Origin: Bacillus sp. T33-2
GTDB lineage: Bacteria > Bacillota > Bacilli > Bacillales > Cytobacillaceae
NCBI RefSeq assembly: GCF_002860205.1
Contig: NZ_PGVB01000005.1
Coordinates: 62,001-126,000, forward strand
Length of the DNA: 64,000 nucleotides
Direction of reading: 5' to 3'
Part shown: piece after piece, positions 17,921 to 25,120 of the stretch
Layout of the letters: every line of letters starts with the position of its first letter
How positions within the stretch are numbered: the stretch's first letter is position 1
The notes under the pieces: model-generated
Databases searched by the model: none
Told to the model about the DNA's origin: nothing
What the model saw: only the letters and a program-made list of their open reading frames with translations
Made by a program: the position numbers and the translations under genes

Positions 17921-18499
17921 GTGAACAAAGAACAAGTAAAACTTAGAATGATGATTTTGACAGCCCTGTTTGCAGCAGTCATTGGCATTTTGGCCCAGCT
18001 AACTATACCGCTGCCGCTTGTGCCGATCACAGGGCAGACATTGGCAATCGGGCTGGCCGCTACGATTCTCGGCTCACGCTATGGAACACTCTCGGTTATT
18101 TTGTACATACTGATCGGAGCAGCAGGGGTGCCTGTTTACGCGGAACTCTCTGGGGGCGTTTCCAAATTGGTGGGCCCGACAGGCGGGTACTTGGTTGGAT
18201 TTATTCCTACTGCATTTTTTATCGGATGGTATATGGAAAAAACTGCTTTTAGTTTCAAAAACGCAATGATTGCCAACACAGTTGGTATGCTGATCACCCT
18301 TGTGTTCGGGACAGCCTGGTTAAAAATTGCTGCTGATATGTCATGGACCGCAGCTTTTGCAGGCGGGTTTTACCCGTTCTTGATCGTAGGGCTGATTAAA
18401 GCAGCATTGGCATCATGGATTGGAATTTTAGTCCGGGATAGACTGATCAGCGCCAATCTATTGACAGCAGTCCGTACGCAGTTTACCAAATCTGCGTGA
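17921..18499 (+). CDS. bioY: biotin transporter substrate-binding component BioY
   Basis: 192 residues from GTG 17921 (AAAGGGGAG upstream). The ATG at 17870 is rejected because it lies inside the operator. Six helices, with the S-component signatures QLTIPLPLVPITGQTLA and GPTGGYLVGFIPTAF. It is the membrane S component of the ECF biotin transporter and can work with the shared EcfAA'T module, not encoded here. Predicted to be repressed by BirA-biotinyl-AMP through the box just upstream. Confidence 0.93.
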   Translation: MNKEQVKLRMMILTALFAAVIGILAQLTIPLPLVPITGQTLAIGLAATILGSRYGTLSVILYILIGAAGVPVYAELSGGVSKLVGPTGGYLVGFIPTAFFIGWYMEKTAFSFKNAMIANTVGMLITLVFGTAWLKIAADMSWTAAFAGGFYPFLIVGLIKAALASWIGILVRDRLISANLLTAVRTQFTKSA

Positions 18500-18513
18500 C
18501 AAACAAGAATTGC

Positions 18514-18548
18514 AAGGATCATGGAAGCCACTCCATGGTCCTTCTTTA
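18514..18548. terminator. terminator between bioY and the convergent zinc-ribbon gene
   Basis: AAGGATCATGGA/TCCATGGTCCTT stem, loop of six, short T tract CTTTA on the plus strand. Confidence 0.65.
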
Positions 18549-18581
18549 AAAACTTGGAAGAGCTCATATCGACAGTTCATC

Positions 18582-18899
18582 TCATAGACTCGCGATTGAT
18601 TTCCTGTACTCCGGTTCACAGTAGATGCAGACATCTTCATCATAATCATCGGTGTTAACATCTGCTTCATTATACACAATGCCGCATAGGCTGCAGATTA
18701 CCATTTCATCACTTTCATCTTCTGCTGCTCCTGGAATCGCGTCATTCACTGTCAGTCCCTCGATCCAAATTCCATTGACATTCGACATTTCTTGTTCAAG
18801 GAACGTTTTTGCCGCCTCTTCTGTTTCCCATACACCCATATCCCAGAGCATTTCATTGGCGGTTCCTGAATTTATCATTAACCCATATACTTTCTTCAT
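18582..18899 (-). CDS. small acidic protein with C-terminal zinc ribbon
   Basis: 105 residues from ATG 18899 (AAGGGGAAG upstream). The first 75 residues are mixed alpha/beta (KKVYGLMINSGTANEML onward). The end carries CSLCG and, 22 residues later, CIYC, two C-x2-C knuckles that would bind one zinc. Strongly acidic between them (DVNTDDYDEDV). No family name is recalled. Confidence 0.75.
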   Translation of the reverse strand: MKKVYGLMINSGTANEMLWDMGVWETEEAAKTFLEQEMSNVNGIWIEGLTVNDAIPGAAEDESDEMVICSLCGIVYNEADVNTDDYDEDVCIYCEPEYRKSIASL

Positions 18900-19086
18900 G
18901 GTTGCTTCCCCTTTCAAGGCTGCCTTCGTCCAGCCACATCAGCTTTTTTTCTATTGCGGTGTTTGTACTACTGATAGCCGCTTTTTGTTTTTTTGAAACC
19001 ATCACTGTCGCATGCGCGACAAACAATAATGAAGCCTTCTTGTTTTTAGCTTCGTATAACAGTCTGTAATTAATCCGCCTGGTTCA

Positions 19087-19115
19087 TTGCTTATTATTCT
19101 TGCTTTTAATATACT
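19087..19115 (+). promoter_or_regulatory. promoter of mifM-yidC2
   Basis: TTGCTT (19087-19092), 17-base spacer, TATACT (19110-19115), giving a start near 19122, some 14 bases before the mifM ribosome binding site. The preceding 18900-19086 holds no gene. Confidence 0.55.
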
Positions 19116-19147
19116 CTTACTATCGATTTAATTTTGAGGTGGACATA

Positions 19148-19435
19148 TTGCTTGAAATTTACGCTCAATCCTTTGATTTTGCTGCAATCTATACCGTTTA
19201 TTTCACAATCCTGATAAGCGTCTCCTTACAGGGCATATGGATAATGACTGCTGAGTCGGCGGTCTTGCAATCATATATCGGAAGGATCCCTTTTCACCTT
19301 CCCTCATCTGAAACCATCCGTAAATATAACACTGAAATCGGCTTGAAGCTGTTTCTGGTCATCCTCCGAACGGTGAGGAAAAAATTAGATCCAGGCGAGG
19401 ATGCTTTTTCATTTTCTTCCAACTTTTTAAATTAA
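19148..19435 (+). CDS. mifM: MifM-like ribosome-arresting sensor peptide for YidC2
   Basis: 95 residues from TTG 19148, chosen because GAGGTGG sits five bases upstream. The longer frame from TTG 19100 lies inside the -10 region. B. subtilis MifM is also 95 residues. A membrane segment covers about 10-32 (AAIYTVYFTILISVSLQGIW). The basic C-terminal part ends with E84-D85-A86 in PGEDAFSFS, matching in position the acidic arrest site of B. subtilis MifM (DEEDAGS) as I remember it. MifM stalls its own ribosome when membrane insertion is poor, which frees the yidC2 ribosome binding site. The next gene is yidC2, and the expected masking stem-loop is present. Confidence 0.82.
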   Translation: MLEIYAQSFDFAAIYTVYFTILISVSLQGIWIMTAESAVLQSYIGRIPFHLPSSETIRKYNTEIGLKLFLVILRTVRKKLDPGEDAFSFSSNFLN

Positions 19436-19452
19436 CTATATTAGGAGGAAAA
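19412..19452 (+). promoter_or_regulatory. Shine-Dalgarno-masking stem-loop between mifM and yidC2
   Basis: TTTTCTTCC (19412-19420, inside the last mifM codons) pairs over nine bases, with one G-U, with GGAGGAAAA (19444-19452), the yidC2 ribosome binding site. A ribosome paused with D85 or A86 in its P site would reach about 19416-19418 and open the stem. Confidence 0.75.
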
Positions 19453-19453
19453 A

Positions 19454-20233
19454 ATGAAAAAGAGCAGGATTTTTGGATTGGGGATTTTTTTTCTTATAGG
19501 AGCTATCCTTCTTTCTGGATGCCAGCAGCAGGGGAATGAACCTTCATTCTTTCAAAGTACTTTTGTAGAGCCATTAGCCGGCCTGATACACTTATTTGCC
19601 GAGCTGACCGGAGGAAGCTTTGGGCTGGCCATTATAATGATAACTTTCTTGATCAGGGTAGTGGTCATGCCGTTGATGCTCAAGTAATACAAAAATCAAC
19701 AGGTAATGAAAGAGAAAATGGATTTGATCAAACCTGAAATGGATGAAATCCAAACAAAGCTTAAGGCCACAAAGGATATTGCCCAGCAGCAAAATCTTCA
19801 GCAGGAGATGTTTGCTTTATACAAAAAGCATGGCTTTAACCCTCTATCGATGGGATGCCTACCTGTGCTTATCCAAATGCCCGTTTTAATGGGGCTGTTC
19901 TACGCAATAAGGGACTCCGCGGAAATAGCTGCCCACTCCTTCCTTTGGTTTAGTCTGGGGCAGCCTGATTTATTGATCACTGCGGCAGCCGGAATTGTAT
20001 ATTACTTTCAATTTAAAGTCAGCCAGGCCAATCTCCCGGCCGCACAGCAGCAACAAATGAAATTTATGGACTTATTGTCTCCGCTGATGATCGTTATGTT
20101 TTCCTTTAACGCTCCTGCGGCCCTTCCTTTATACTGGACAGCAGGCGGATTATTTTTGATTGTCCAGACGATCCTTGCAAGGAAAATATATAAACCCTCA
20201 GTCAACGCAGCAACACATAATCAGGAAGCATAA
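19454..20233 (+). pseudogene. yidC2: yidC2 membrane insertase broken by an in-frame TAA
   Basis: The frame from ATG 19454 (AGGAGG upstream) encodes a lipoprotein signal (LLSGC, C23) and the first helices of a YidC/Oxa1 insertase, then meets TAA at 19685-19687 after MPLMLK. The same frame resumes at once (YKNQQVMKEKMDLIKPEM) and runs to 20233 through the rest of the family: GCLPVLIQMPVLMGLFYAI, HSFLWFSLG and PAALPLYW. Only one codon is wrong; CAA (Gln) to TAA would account for it, and homologues have Gln here as I recall. Total length would be 259. The downstream part has ATG 19706 but only a weak binding site. Unless it is an assembly error or is read through, YidC2 is not made. Confidence 0.85.
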
Positions 20234-20239
20234 CCATTA

Positions 20240-20275
20240 AAGGCAGGGAAAACTGCCCGGTGTTTTATTTACATT
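20240..20275 (+). terminator. weak terminator after yidC2
   Basis: GGCAG-GGAAAA-CTGCC stem, then CGGTGTTTTATTT. Confidence 0.45.
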
Positions 20276-20292
20276 TCCATCCGCGATTAATG

Positions 20293-20320
20293 TTGACAGG
20301 AAATATTACCCTGATATACT
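20293..20320 (+). promoter_or_regulatory. promoter of the VmlR-type ABC-F leader
   Basis: TTGACA (20293-20298), 16-base spacer, TATACT (20315-20320). It lies 320 bases before the start codon. Confidence 0.75.
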
Positions 20321-20326
20321 GATATT

Positions 20327-20643
20327 ATCTAAATGTGAAGGGAATGGTAAAGGGCCGATGAAGAACTAATCTTATTTTTCTGACCGACTTTTCGAATAGC
20401 GAAAAACGAGTTGCCTGGAAAATAGGATTAGTCTGCCCTTTTGTCATCCATTATGATTTATGCGTACAACTAAATTGCGTTGTGCTGGTAACATGCCAGA
20501 CGACGTCGTTTTGTGATACTTTAAATCTATATGTTTGTGCGTGCAGAACCTCTCCGGGGCAACTTTCGGGGAGGTTTTTTCAATGGATAAAACATGTCAT
20601 CCTCTAACTTAATAACAACTAACAATCAAGAGGTGATATTTTT
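20327..20643 (+). promoter_or_regulatory. ribosome-dependent attenuator leader of the ABC-F gene
   Basis: Two overlapping minimal ORFs (MVKGR at 20344-20361 and MKN at 20358-20369) lie at the 5' end. The AAAGGGC that would serve the second is complementary to GCCCTTT at 20435-20441. Just inside, 20365-20378 pairs with 20419-20432 over 14 bases, with one G-U. A terminator follows at 20547-20580. This is the arrangement of antibiotic-inducible vmlR/vga-type genes: stalled ribosomes at the 5' end change folding and allow read-through. Which ORF is used is not clear, since both binding sites are too close to their ATG to be ideal. Confidence 0.7.
20547..20580 (+). terminator. attenuator terminator in the ABC-F leader
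   Basis: AACCTCTCCG with CGGGGAGGTT, ten pairs, then T6, 64 bases ahead of the start codon. Confidence 0.88.
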
Positions 20644-22368
20644 ATGGCCATCATGAAAATAAGAGATGTTCAGAAAAATTTCGGTGACAAATGCGTGCTC
20701 AAGCATGCAACTTTCGAAATAAACCGCCGGAGCCGAATTGGTCTCGTTGGCAACAATGGCACTGGTAAAACCACATTGGCCAGTATTATTTACGGAAGCG
20801 TCAGTCCGGATAAAGGATCAGTGGAAGTGTTTGAGGGTCCCGTTAAAATTGGATTTTTAATGCAATCAACAGAGTACACTGTCAATGACTATTACGATAT
20901 GATCTACTCAGCAGAAAAGGAATTGTTTGAAGAAGCAAGCCAGCTCGGTTTGGCCAGGATTGCCGAGTGGGATGAAGAAAGATTTTCACACTTGAGCGGA
21001 GGCGAGAAGTTAAAACTGTCGCTTGCGAAAATCTGGGCATCAAAGCCAGACCTCCTCATTCTAGATGAACCGACGAATCATCTTGATTTAAAAGGCATGG
21101 AATGGCTGGTCAACGAGATGGCAAGCTTTTCTGGTGCTATCATAGTCATTTCGCATGACCGCCATTTTTTGGACAGGACAGTCCAGCAAATTGTCGAACT
21201 GGAAGATGGTACAACCAGGATTTATAACGGTAACTATACCTTCTACAGGCTGGAAAAAGAACGTCAGTATAACAGCCAGCTTCACAACTATGAAATACAG
21301 AAAAAACACAAGGAACGTATTGAACAACAAATAACCAATCTCAAAAATTGGTCTGAAAAAGCCCATATCCAGTCAACAAAGCAAGGTTCGGCATCTGAGC
21401 GAAGGCAAATCGGGTTCAAAGAATATCATCGCGTAAAAGCAAAAAAAATGGATAACCAAATAAAGTCAAAATTAAAACGGCTTGACGCAGAATTAGAAAA
21501 GAACAGAATAGAGAAACCAAACGAACAACAGAAAGTGAACTTCCAGTTTGAGAAAAACGAAAAACGCGGCCGCAGGATCATCGAGGTACAAAATCTTGAT
21601 AAATGCTTTGGCAAAAGACAACTGTTTCGAGGCAGCGATTTTTATATTAACCACGGTGAAAGAATCGGCATTGTCGGTGACAACGGAAGTGGAAAAACGA
21701 CATTGCTGAAGATTTTGCAGGGTGTGGAACCCGTAACAAAAGGCAAGGTTTGGATGAGCGAATCACTGAAAATGGGATATTTAAGCCAGGATGTAACTGA
21801 CTTGGACTCAAAACAGACCATTCTTGAACACACTGGGCTCATAGAATTAAGCGATATAAACGATGCACGTACTATTTTTGCCGGAATTGGATTGTCCGGG
21901 GACAAAGTCAACCAAAAAATCGAAACATTAAGCCTTGGGGAAAGAACTCGGGCAAAGCTGGCGGCCATGCTTCTGCGAAAGGTTGATCTGCTTATTTTGG
22001 ATGAACCGACCAACCATTTAGATCTTGGCAGCAGGGAAAGCTTCGAGAAAATGCTCACGGATTTTTCCGGATCCATACTGGCAGTATCACATGACCAGTA
22101 TTTTCTTCAAAAAATCTGTGATAAGCTGTTAGTCCTGCAGGACAAAACAATCCGCCGGGTTGAAATGGGAATAAAAGAGTTTAAAGAACACAACAGTAGT
22201 TTGAACAGCAATGATTCAAGCAAAAACCAGCTACTCCTGATCCAGAACGAGATCACCGCATTAATTGGCCAGCTTTGCATGCTCGACAAAAACGATCCGG
22301 AGTATAAAAAAATTGACAACCGGCTTGATCAGTTAATGAAACAAAAAAAGCTGTTGACAGTTAATTAA
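20644..22368 (+). CDS. antibiotic-resistance ABC-F protein (VmlR/Vga group)
   Basis: 574 residues, two NBDs: Walker A GNNGTGKTT near 37 and GDNGSGKTT near 347; signatures LSGGEKLKLSL and LSLGERTRAKL; Walker [14 protein letters not shown] twice. The interdomain linker (about 190-300) with NWSEKAHIQSTKQ, then FKEYHRVKAKKMDNQIKSK, is the antibiotic resistance domain of the Vml group and matches B. subtilis VmlR as I recall it. A charged C-terminal extension follows. These proteins bind the ribosomal E site and dislodge lincosamides, streptogramin A and pleuromutilins. AGAGGTG precedes the ATG. The attenuator leader supports inducible resistance. Confidence 0.9.
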   Translation: MAIMKIRDVQKNFGDKCVLKHATFEINRRSRIGLVGNNGTGKTTLASIIYGSVSPDKGSVEVFEGPVKIGFLMQSTEYTVNDYYDMIYSAEKELFEEASQLGLARIAEWDEERFSHLSGGEKLKLSLAKIWASKPDLLILDEPTNHLDLKGMEWLVNEMASFSGAIIVISHDRHFLDRTVQQIVELEDGTTRIYNGNYTFYRLEKERQYNSQLHNYEIQKKHKERIEQQITNLKNWSEKAHIQSTKQGSASERRQIGFKEYHRVKAKKMDNQIKSKLKRLDAELEKNRIEKPNEQQKVNFQFEKNEKRGRRIIEVQNLDKCFGKRQLFRGSDFYINHGERIGIVGDNGSGKTTLLKILQGVEPVTKGKVWMSESLKMGYLSQDVTDLDSKQTILEHTGLIELSDINDARTIFAGIGLSGDKVNQKIETLSLGERTRAKLAAMLLRKVDLLILDEPTNHLDLGSRESFEKMLTDFSGSILAVSHDQYFLQKICDKLLVLQDKTIRRVEMGIKEFKEHNSSLNSNDSSKNQLLLIQNEITALIGQLCMLDKNDPEYKKIDNRLDQLMKQKKLLTVN

Positions 22369-22386
22369 AAATGTTGGTCGCCAAGC

Positions 22387-22423
22387 AGCCAAAAAGAAAC
22401 AGTCATCCTGCTTCTTTTTGGCT
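22387..22423. terminator. bidirectional terminator between the ABC-F gene and crcB
   Basis: AGCCAAAAAGAA/TTCTTTTTGGCT perfect 12-base stem, 13-base loop. It ends immediately before the convergent crcB stop. Confidence 0.8.
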
Positions 22424-22425
22424 AC

Positions 22426-22788
22426 CTATTGTATTGCCCTGCCGATACAGATCCCGGTGAAAACAAGCAAAATGCCAAAACAGTATGTAAGCCCCAAATA
22501 TAATAATGCTATTTTCGCACGTTTGCTCTGGTACATCTTTATTATGTCAACGTTCACTGTTGAAAAAGTAGTGAATGCACCCAAGAATCCCGTTACTGCA
22601 AGCAAATATGCATGTGCCTGGACCCCTATCCCGACAAGTACGCCAATCAGGAGCGAACCAAGAAGGTTAACGATCAGGGTCGCATAAGGAAATGAGCTCA
22701 TACCAGCCTGCAAAAAACGCTTCTGGACATGAAAGCGGCTGACGGCGCCAGCAAACCCACCCAATGAAATCAGGAATACATTTAACAT
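22426..22788 (-). CDS. crcB: fluoride channel subunit CrcB/Fluc (second of pair)
   Basis: 120 residues, four helices. Fluc signatures: GGFAGAVSRF near the N-terminus, NLLGSLLIGVL (the pore asparagine) and GFLGAFTTFSTVNVD with the TTFS phenylalanine-box region. It exports fluoride passively. Its ATG overlaps the end of the first crcB by seven bases (ATGTTAA), so the two are translationally coupled and probably form a heterodimeric channel, as in other Bacillaceae. No fluoride riboswitch was seen upstream of the pair. Confidence 0.92.
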   Translation of the reverse strand: MLNVFLISLGGFAGAVSRFHVQKRFLQAGMSSFPYATLIVNLLGSLLIGVLVGIGVQAHAYLLAVTGFLGAFTTFSTVNVDIIKMYQSKRAKIALLYLGLTYCFGILLVFTGICIGRAIQ

Positions 22789-23180
22789 TTGACATTCTCC
22801 CCCCTCTTAATAGAGGCCCGCAGACCTGCCTTGTAACCAAGCGCTGCAAGAAAAACTCCCCCACCTGAACTTAACAGTACATAAATCAAGGCTACCGCAT
22901 ATTTCCCGCTTTCAAACAGCAGTACCGATTCGAGGGCAAAGCTGGAAAATGTCGTAAAAGACCCAATCACACCTGTACCAATTCCTGCAACAAGCACCGG
23001 GTGTAGCCCCCTGTTTTCAAATAAATTTGAAGTGAGCCAGCCAAGCACATATGAACCTGCTAAATTGGCTGTTAGTGTTCCCATTGGAAATGCAGCAATA
23101 AAATATTCACCCGAAATGGCCGATAGAAAATAGCGCAACAGGCTGCCAATAATCCCTCCGAAGCCAACACCGATATACAT
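22782..23180 (-). CDS. crcB: fluoride channel subunit CrcB/Fluc (first of pair)
   Basis: 132 residues from ATG 23180; an in-frame TTG one codon earlier is also possible. GGIIGSLLRYF, NLAGSYVLGWL and GTGVIGSFTTFSSFA correspond to the conserved Fluc elements. Four membrane helices. It starts the two-gene crcB operon; GGAAGGT lies upstream. Confidence 0.9.
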   Translation of the reverse strand: MYIGVGFGGIIGSLLRYFLSAISGEYFIAAFPMGTLTANLAGSYVLGWLTSNLFENRGLHPVLVAGIGTGVIGSFTTFSSFALESVLLFESGKYAVALIYVLLSSGGGVFLAALGYKAGLRASIKRGENVKC

Positions 23181-23225
23181 CAATAGTCTCTACCTTCCCT
23201 TGTGCTGATGTTTTAGTCAAAAATG

Positions 23226-23267
23226 CAAAAAGGCTGTCAGCTCAGCGAGGAGCTTGCAGCCTTTTGC
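23226..23267. terminator. terminator between small minus-strand gene and crcB pair
   Basis: CAAAAAGGCTG ... CAGCCTTTTG stem. On the minus strand it follows the 23269-23472 gene with a U-run. Confidence 0.75.
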
Positions 23268-23268
23268 G

Positions 23269-23472
23269 TTATGCTTCGGTAAAATATTCTTTGTAATAGC
23301 CGCCAACTTTGCCGGAGTTATCAATGATAAAGTAAAACTCTTCAGTCTCATTTTTTACTTCGTACTCTTTTCCTGCGGTAAGCTTATTATTGACGATATA
23401 TTTTTTTGCATCTGTGTGAATGCATTTGACGTTTTTTACGGTCTTCCGCTCGTACCATTGCAGATGGATCAA
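23269..23472 (-). CDS. small conserved protein (DUF6501-like), 67 aa
   Basis: TTG start at 23472 with GGAGGGG upstream. Sequence opens MIHLQWYERKTVKNVKC and ends DNSGKVGGYYKEYF; alpha/beta, soluble. It resembles a short Bacillus family of unknown function that I recall as DUF6501. Followed by a good terminator. Confidence 0.7.
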   Translation of the reverse strand: MIHLQWYERKTVKNVKCIHTDAKKYIVNNKLTAGKEYEVKNETEEFYFIIDNSGKVGGYYKEYFTEA

Positions 23473-23546
23473 TTCCGGGCCCCTCCATAAACTATTTTTA
23501 TATAAGTATAATTAAAAGATCACGTGTTAGCAAATTCTATGGGAGG

Positions 23547-23747
23547 CTACCATGCATTGGCTGCACAGATTTCTTGAACCCCATCGATTTCAGACTGGTC
23601 AAAAGTGAACATTTCCCCTGTGAGGACATTTTTTAAAGTGACATAACAAACATCACAGACCATATCCATCCTGATGAACTGCAAGAATGAAAAGCATTTG
23701 TTTTTATAAGTAAATTTATAAAACATATTATCTCTAAATATATTCAC
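23547..23747 (-). CDS. small conserved protein, 66 aa, function unknown
   Basis: GTG start at 23747 (GAGGGGACC upstream); an inner ATG at 23726 is possible. Contains MDMVCDVCYVTLKN with a C-x2-C pair and GEMFTFDQSEIDG. The single C-x2-C could bind metal in a dimer. No family name recalled. It stands upstream of the neighbouring DUF6501-like gene on the same strand. Confidence 0.6.
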   Translation of the reverse strand: MNIFRDNMFYKFTYKNKCFSFLQFIRMDMVCDVCYVTLKNVLTGEMFTFDQSEIDGVQEICAANAW

Positions 23748-23864
23748 AATGGTCCCCTCTTTCCCCGAATAATTTGCTGCATCCTGGCTTTTTTATTTAC
23801 CACATTCAAAGCATGTATTAAACATTCATCCATGCTGTACCAGGAACAAAGGTATTAGGGCAGC

Positions 23865-24533
23865 CTAAAGGCTGTTCAGCGGTAGAATTAACTCCCGCCC
23901 TTCATTTCTTGCGGAATTAATCCTCGGAGACACTTCGAAGCACTTCATCTCTTCCGCATCATATGGCTTTAACAATGATTTCAGGTAATCTGCATCCTGA
24001 ATTGAATGATCCAGCCAGATTTCTTGTTCTTCGGCAGGAAGAATCACCGGCATTCTTTCATGTACTTTTCGAGTTACATCATTCGCTGTTGTCGTAATGA
24101 TCGTGCATGAATGAATTGTATTTCCGTTTTTATTCCATGTTTCCCACAGACCGGCAAAAGCGAATGGTTTTTCATTTTTCATCGCAAACCGGAATGGCCT
24201 TTTAGAGCTTTCTTCCTTTTTCCATTCATAAAAGCCGTCAGCAGGAATAAGGCATCGACTGCTCTTGAGCGGTTTTTTAAAGCTTGCTTTTTCATCAAGC
24301 GTTTCCGCCCTTGCGTTGATAAGCCTGTAGCCAATGTTTTCATCCGTGGCCCAAAAAGGTATCAGGCCCCACCGGAGCATCATGCCCCTCCTGCGGGCAT
24401 CCCCACCTAAAACAGCCAGGATATTCTGCCCCGGGGCAATGTTGTATCTTGGTTCCAGTTCCCCATCAAAATCAAATCCAAACTCCACTTGAAGTGAATC
24501 AACTGTCTCATATAGTGAAAATCGTCCACACAT
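23865..24533 (-). CDS. SRAP/HMCES-family abasic-site protein
   Basis: 222 residues from ATG 24533. This start is required because the catalytic Cys2 (MCGRF) must become N-terminal after methionine removal. Further family residues: NARAETL, CLIPADGFYEWKK (with the active glutamate) and HERMPVIL (with the active histidine). Such proteins crosslink to abasic sites in single-stranded DNA to shield them, and are related to E. coli YedK and B. subtilis YoqW. AAGGGTG precedes the start. Monocistronic. Confidence 0.93.
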   Translation of the reverse strand: MCGRFSLYETVDSLQVEFGFDFDGELEPRYNIAPGQNILAVLGGDARRRGMMLRWGLIPFWATDENIGYRLINARAETLDEKASFKKPLKSSRCLIPADGFYEWKKEESSKRPFRFAMKNEKPFAFAGLWETWNKNGNTIHSCTIITTTANDVTRKVHERMPVILPAEEQEIWLDHSIQDADYLKSLLKPYDAEEMKCFEVSPRINSARNEGRELILPLNSL

Positions 24534-24705
24534 AAATAACACCCTTTTTACAAAACTTGAATGGCTTATTTCATGGTTCCCTTAACACTATATTAGACGT
24601 ATTTTCGTGGTGATGGTTTCATTATTTTTCCAGTTTTTTTATATTGGAGGAGCCGGCAGTTATTATGAAATAAAAAAATCCTGGCCCGGACTCGCCAGAC
24701 TTGTT

Positions 24706-24976
24706 TCATATTATTTTGCTGATTGTTTTTTTGGCTATTTGAATTCTGATCGCCATATTGACAGCAACAAATATAGGAATGAGGGATGCCACACAAAATC
24801 CAAGGGCATATGCAGGAATGCTCCCTTTTAAAACAATGTGCGCAATTTCAATTCCGATAAAAATTAACTCCGATTCCATCTTCATCCACATGCGCGGCCA
24901 GCAGCCACAGGTCAATTCCTTTCCCCAGGAATAATATACCAATGCCGGAAAGCAGGATAACCAACACCCACCGCAT
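24706..24976 (-). pseudogene. small membrane-protein gene, apparently frameshifted
   Basis: ATG 24976 with GGAGGA eight bases upstream opens a 42-codon frame holding one helix (WVLVILLSGIGILFLGKG) and ending at TGA (24848). An overlapping frame begins in the same stretch and continues with two hydrophobic segments (LIFIGIEIAHIVLKG and GFCVASLIPIFVAVNMAI) to 24706. Joined by one indel they would give a three-helix protein of about 90 residues. Alternatively the second frame could be a separate coupled gene, though it lacks a binding site. Confidence 0.45.
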
Positions 24977-25087
24977 TTTGGCATTCCTCCAAATCAATAA
25001 ACCACAGACCCTGGAAGAGTGTATCCCTTTCATTATATTGATAGTATAGTTGTAACAAAATGTTCATAATGATTGTTTAAAGAAAAA

Positions 25088-25112
25088 TGACGGATAGAGA
25101 TCCGCCTTTTCT
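25088..25112 (-). terminator. terminator after yngI
   Basis: On the minus strand GGCGGAT-CTCT-ATCCGTC followed by ATTTTTC. Confidence 0.6.
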
Positions 25113-25120
25113 AAAAATTA

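Noticed and set aside
19100-19147. Earlier start for mifM
   Set aside because: The upstream TTG lies within the predicted -10 region and has no ribosome binding site. TTG 19148 has GAGGTGG at good spacing and gives the family's length.
19685-19687. Recoded selenocysteine codon, given mnmH in the window
   Set aside because: The stop is TAA, not TGA, there is no SECIS-like hairpin after it, and homologues have glutamine there, not cysteine.
22789-23220. Fluoride riboswitch for the crcB pair
   Set aside because: The sequence upstream of 23180 is short and shows neither the GGNGAUGG-type core nor a terminator.
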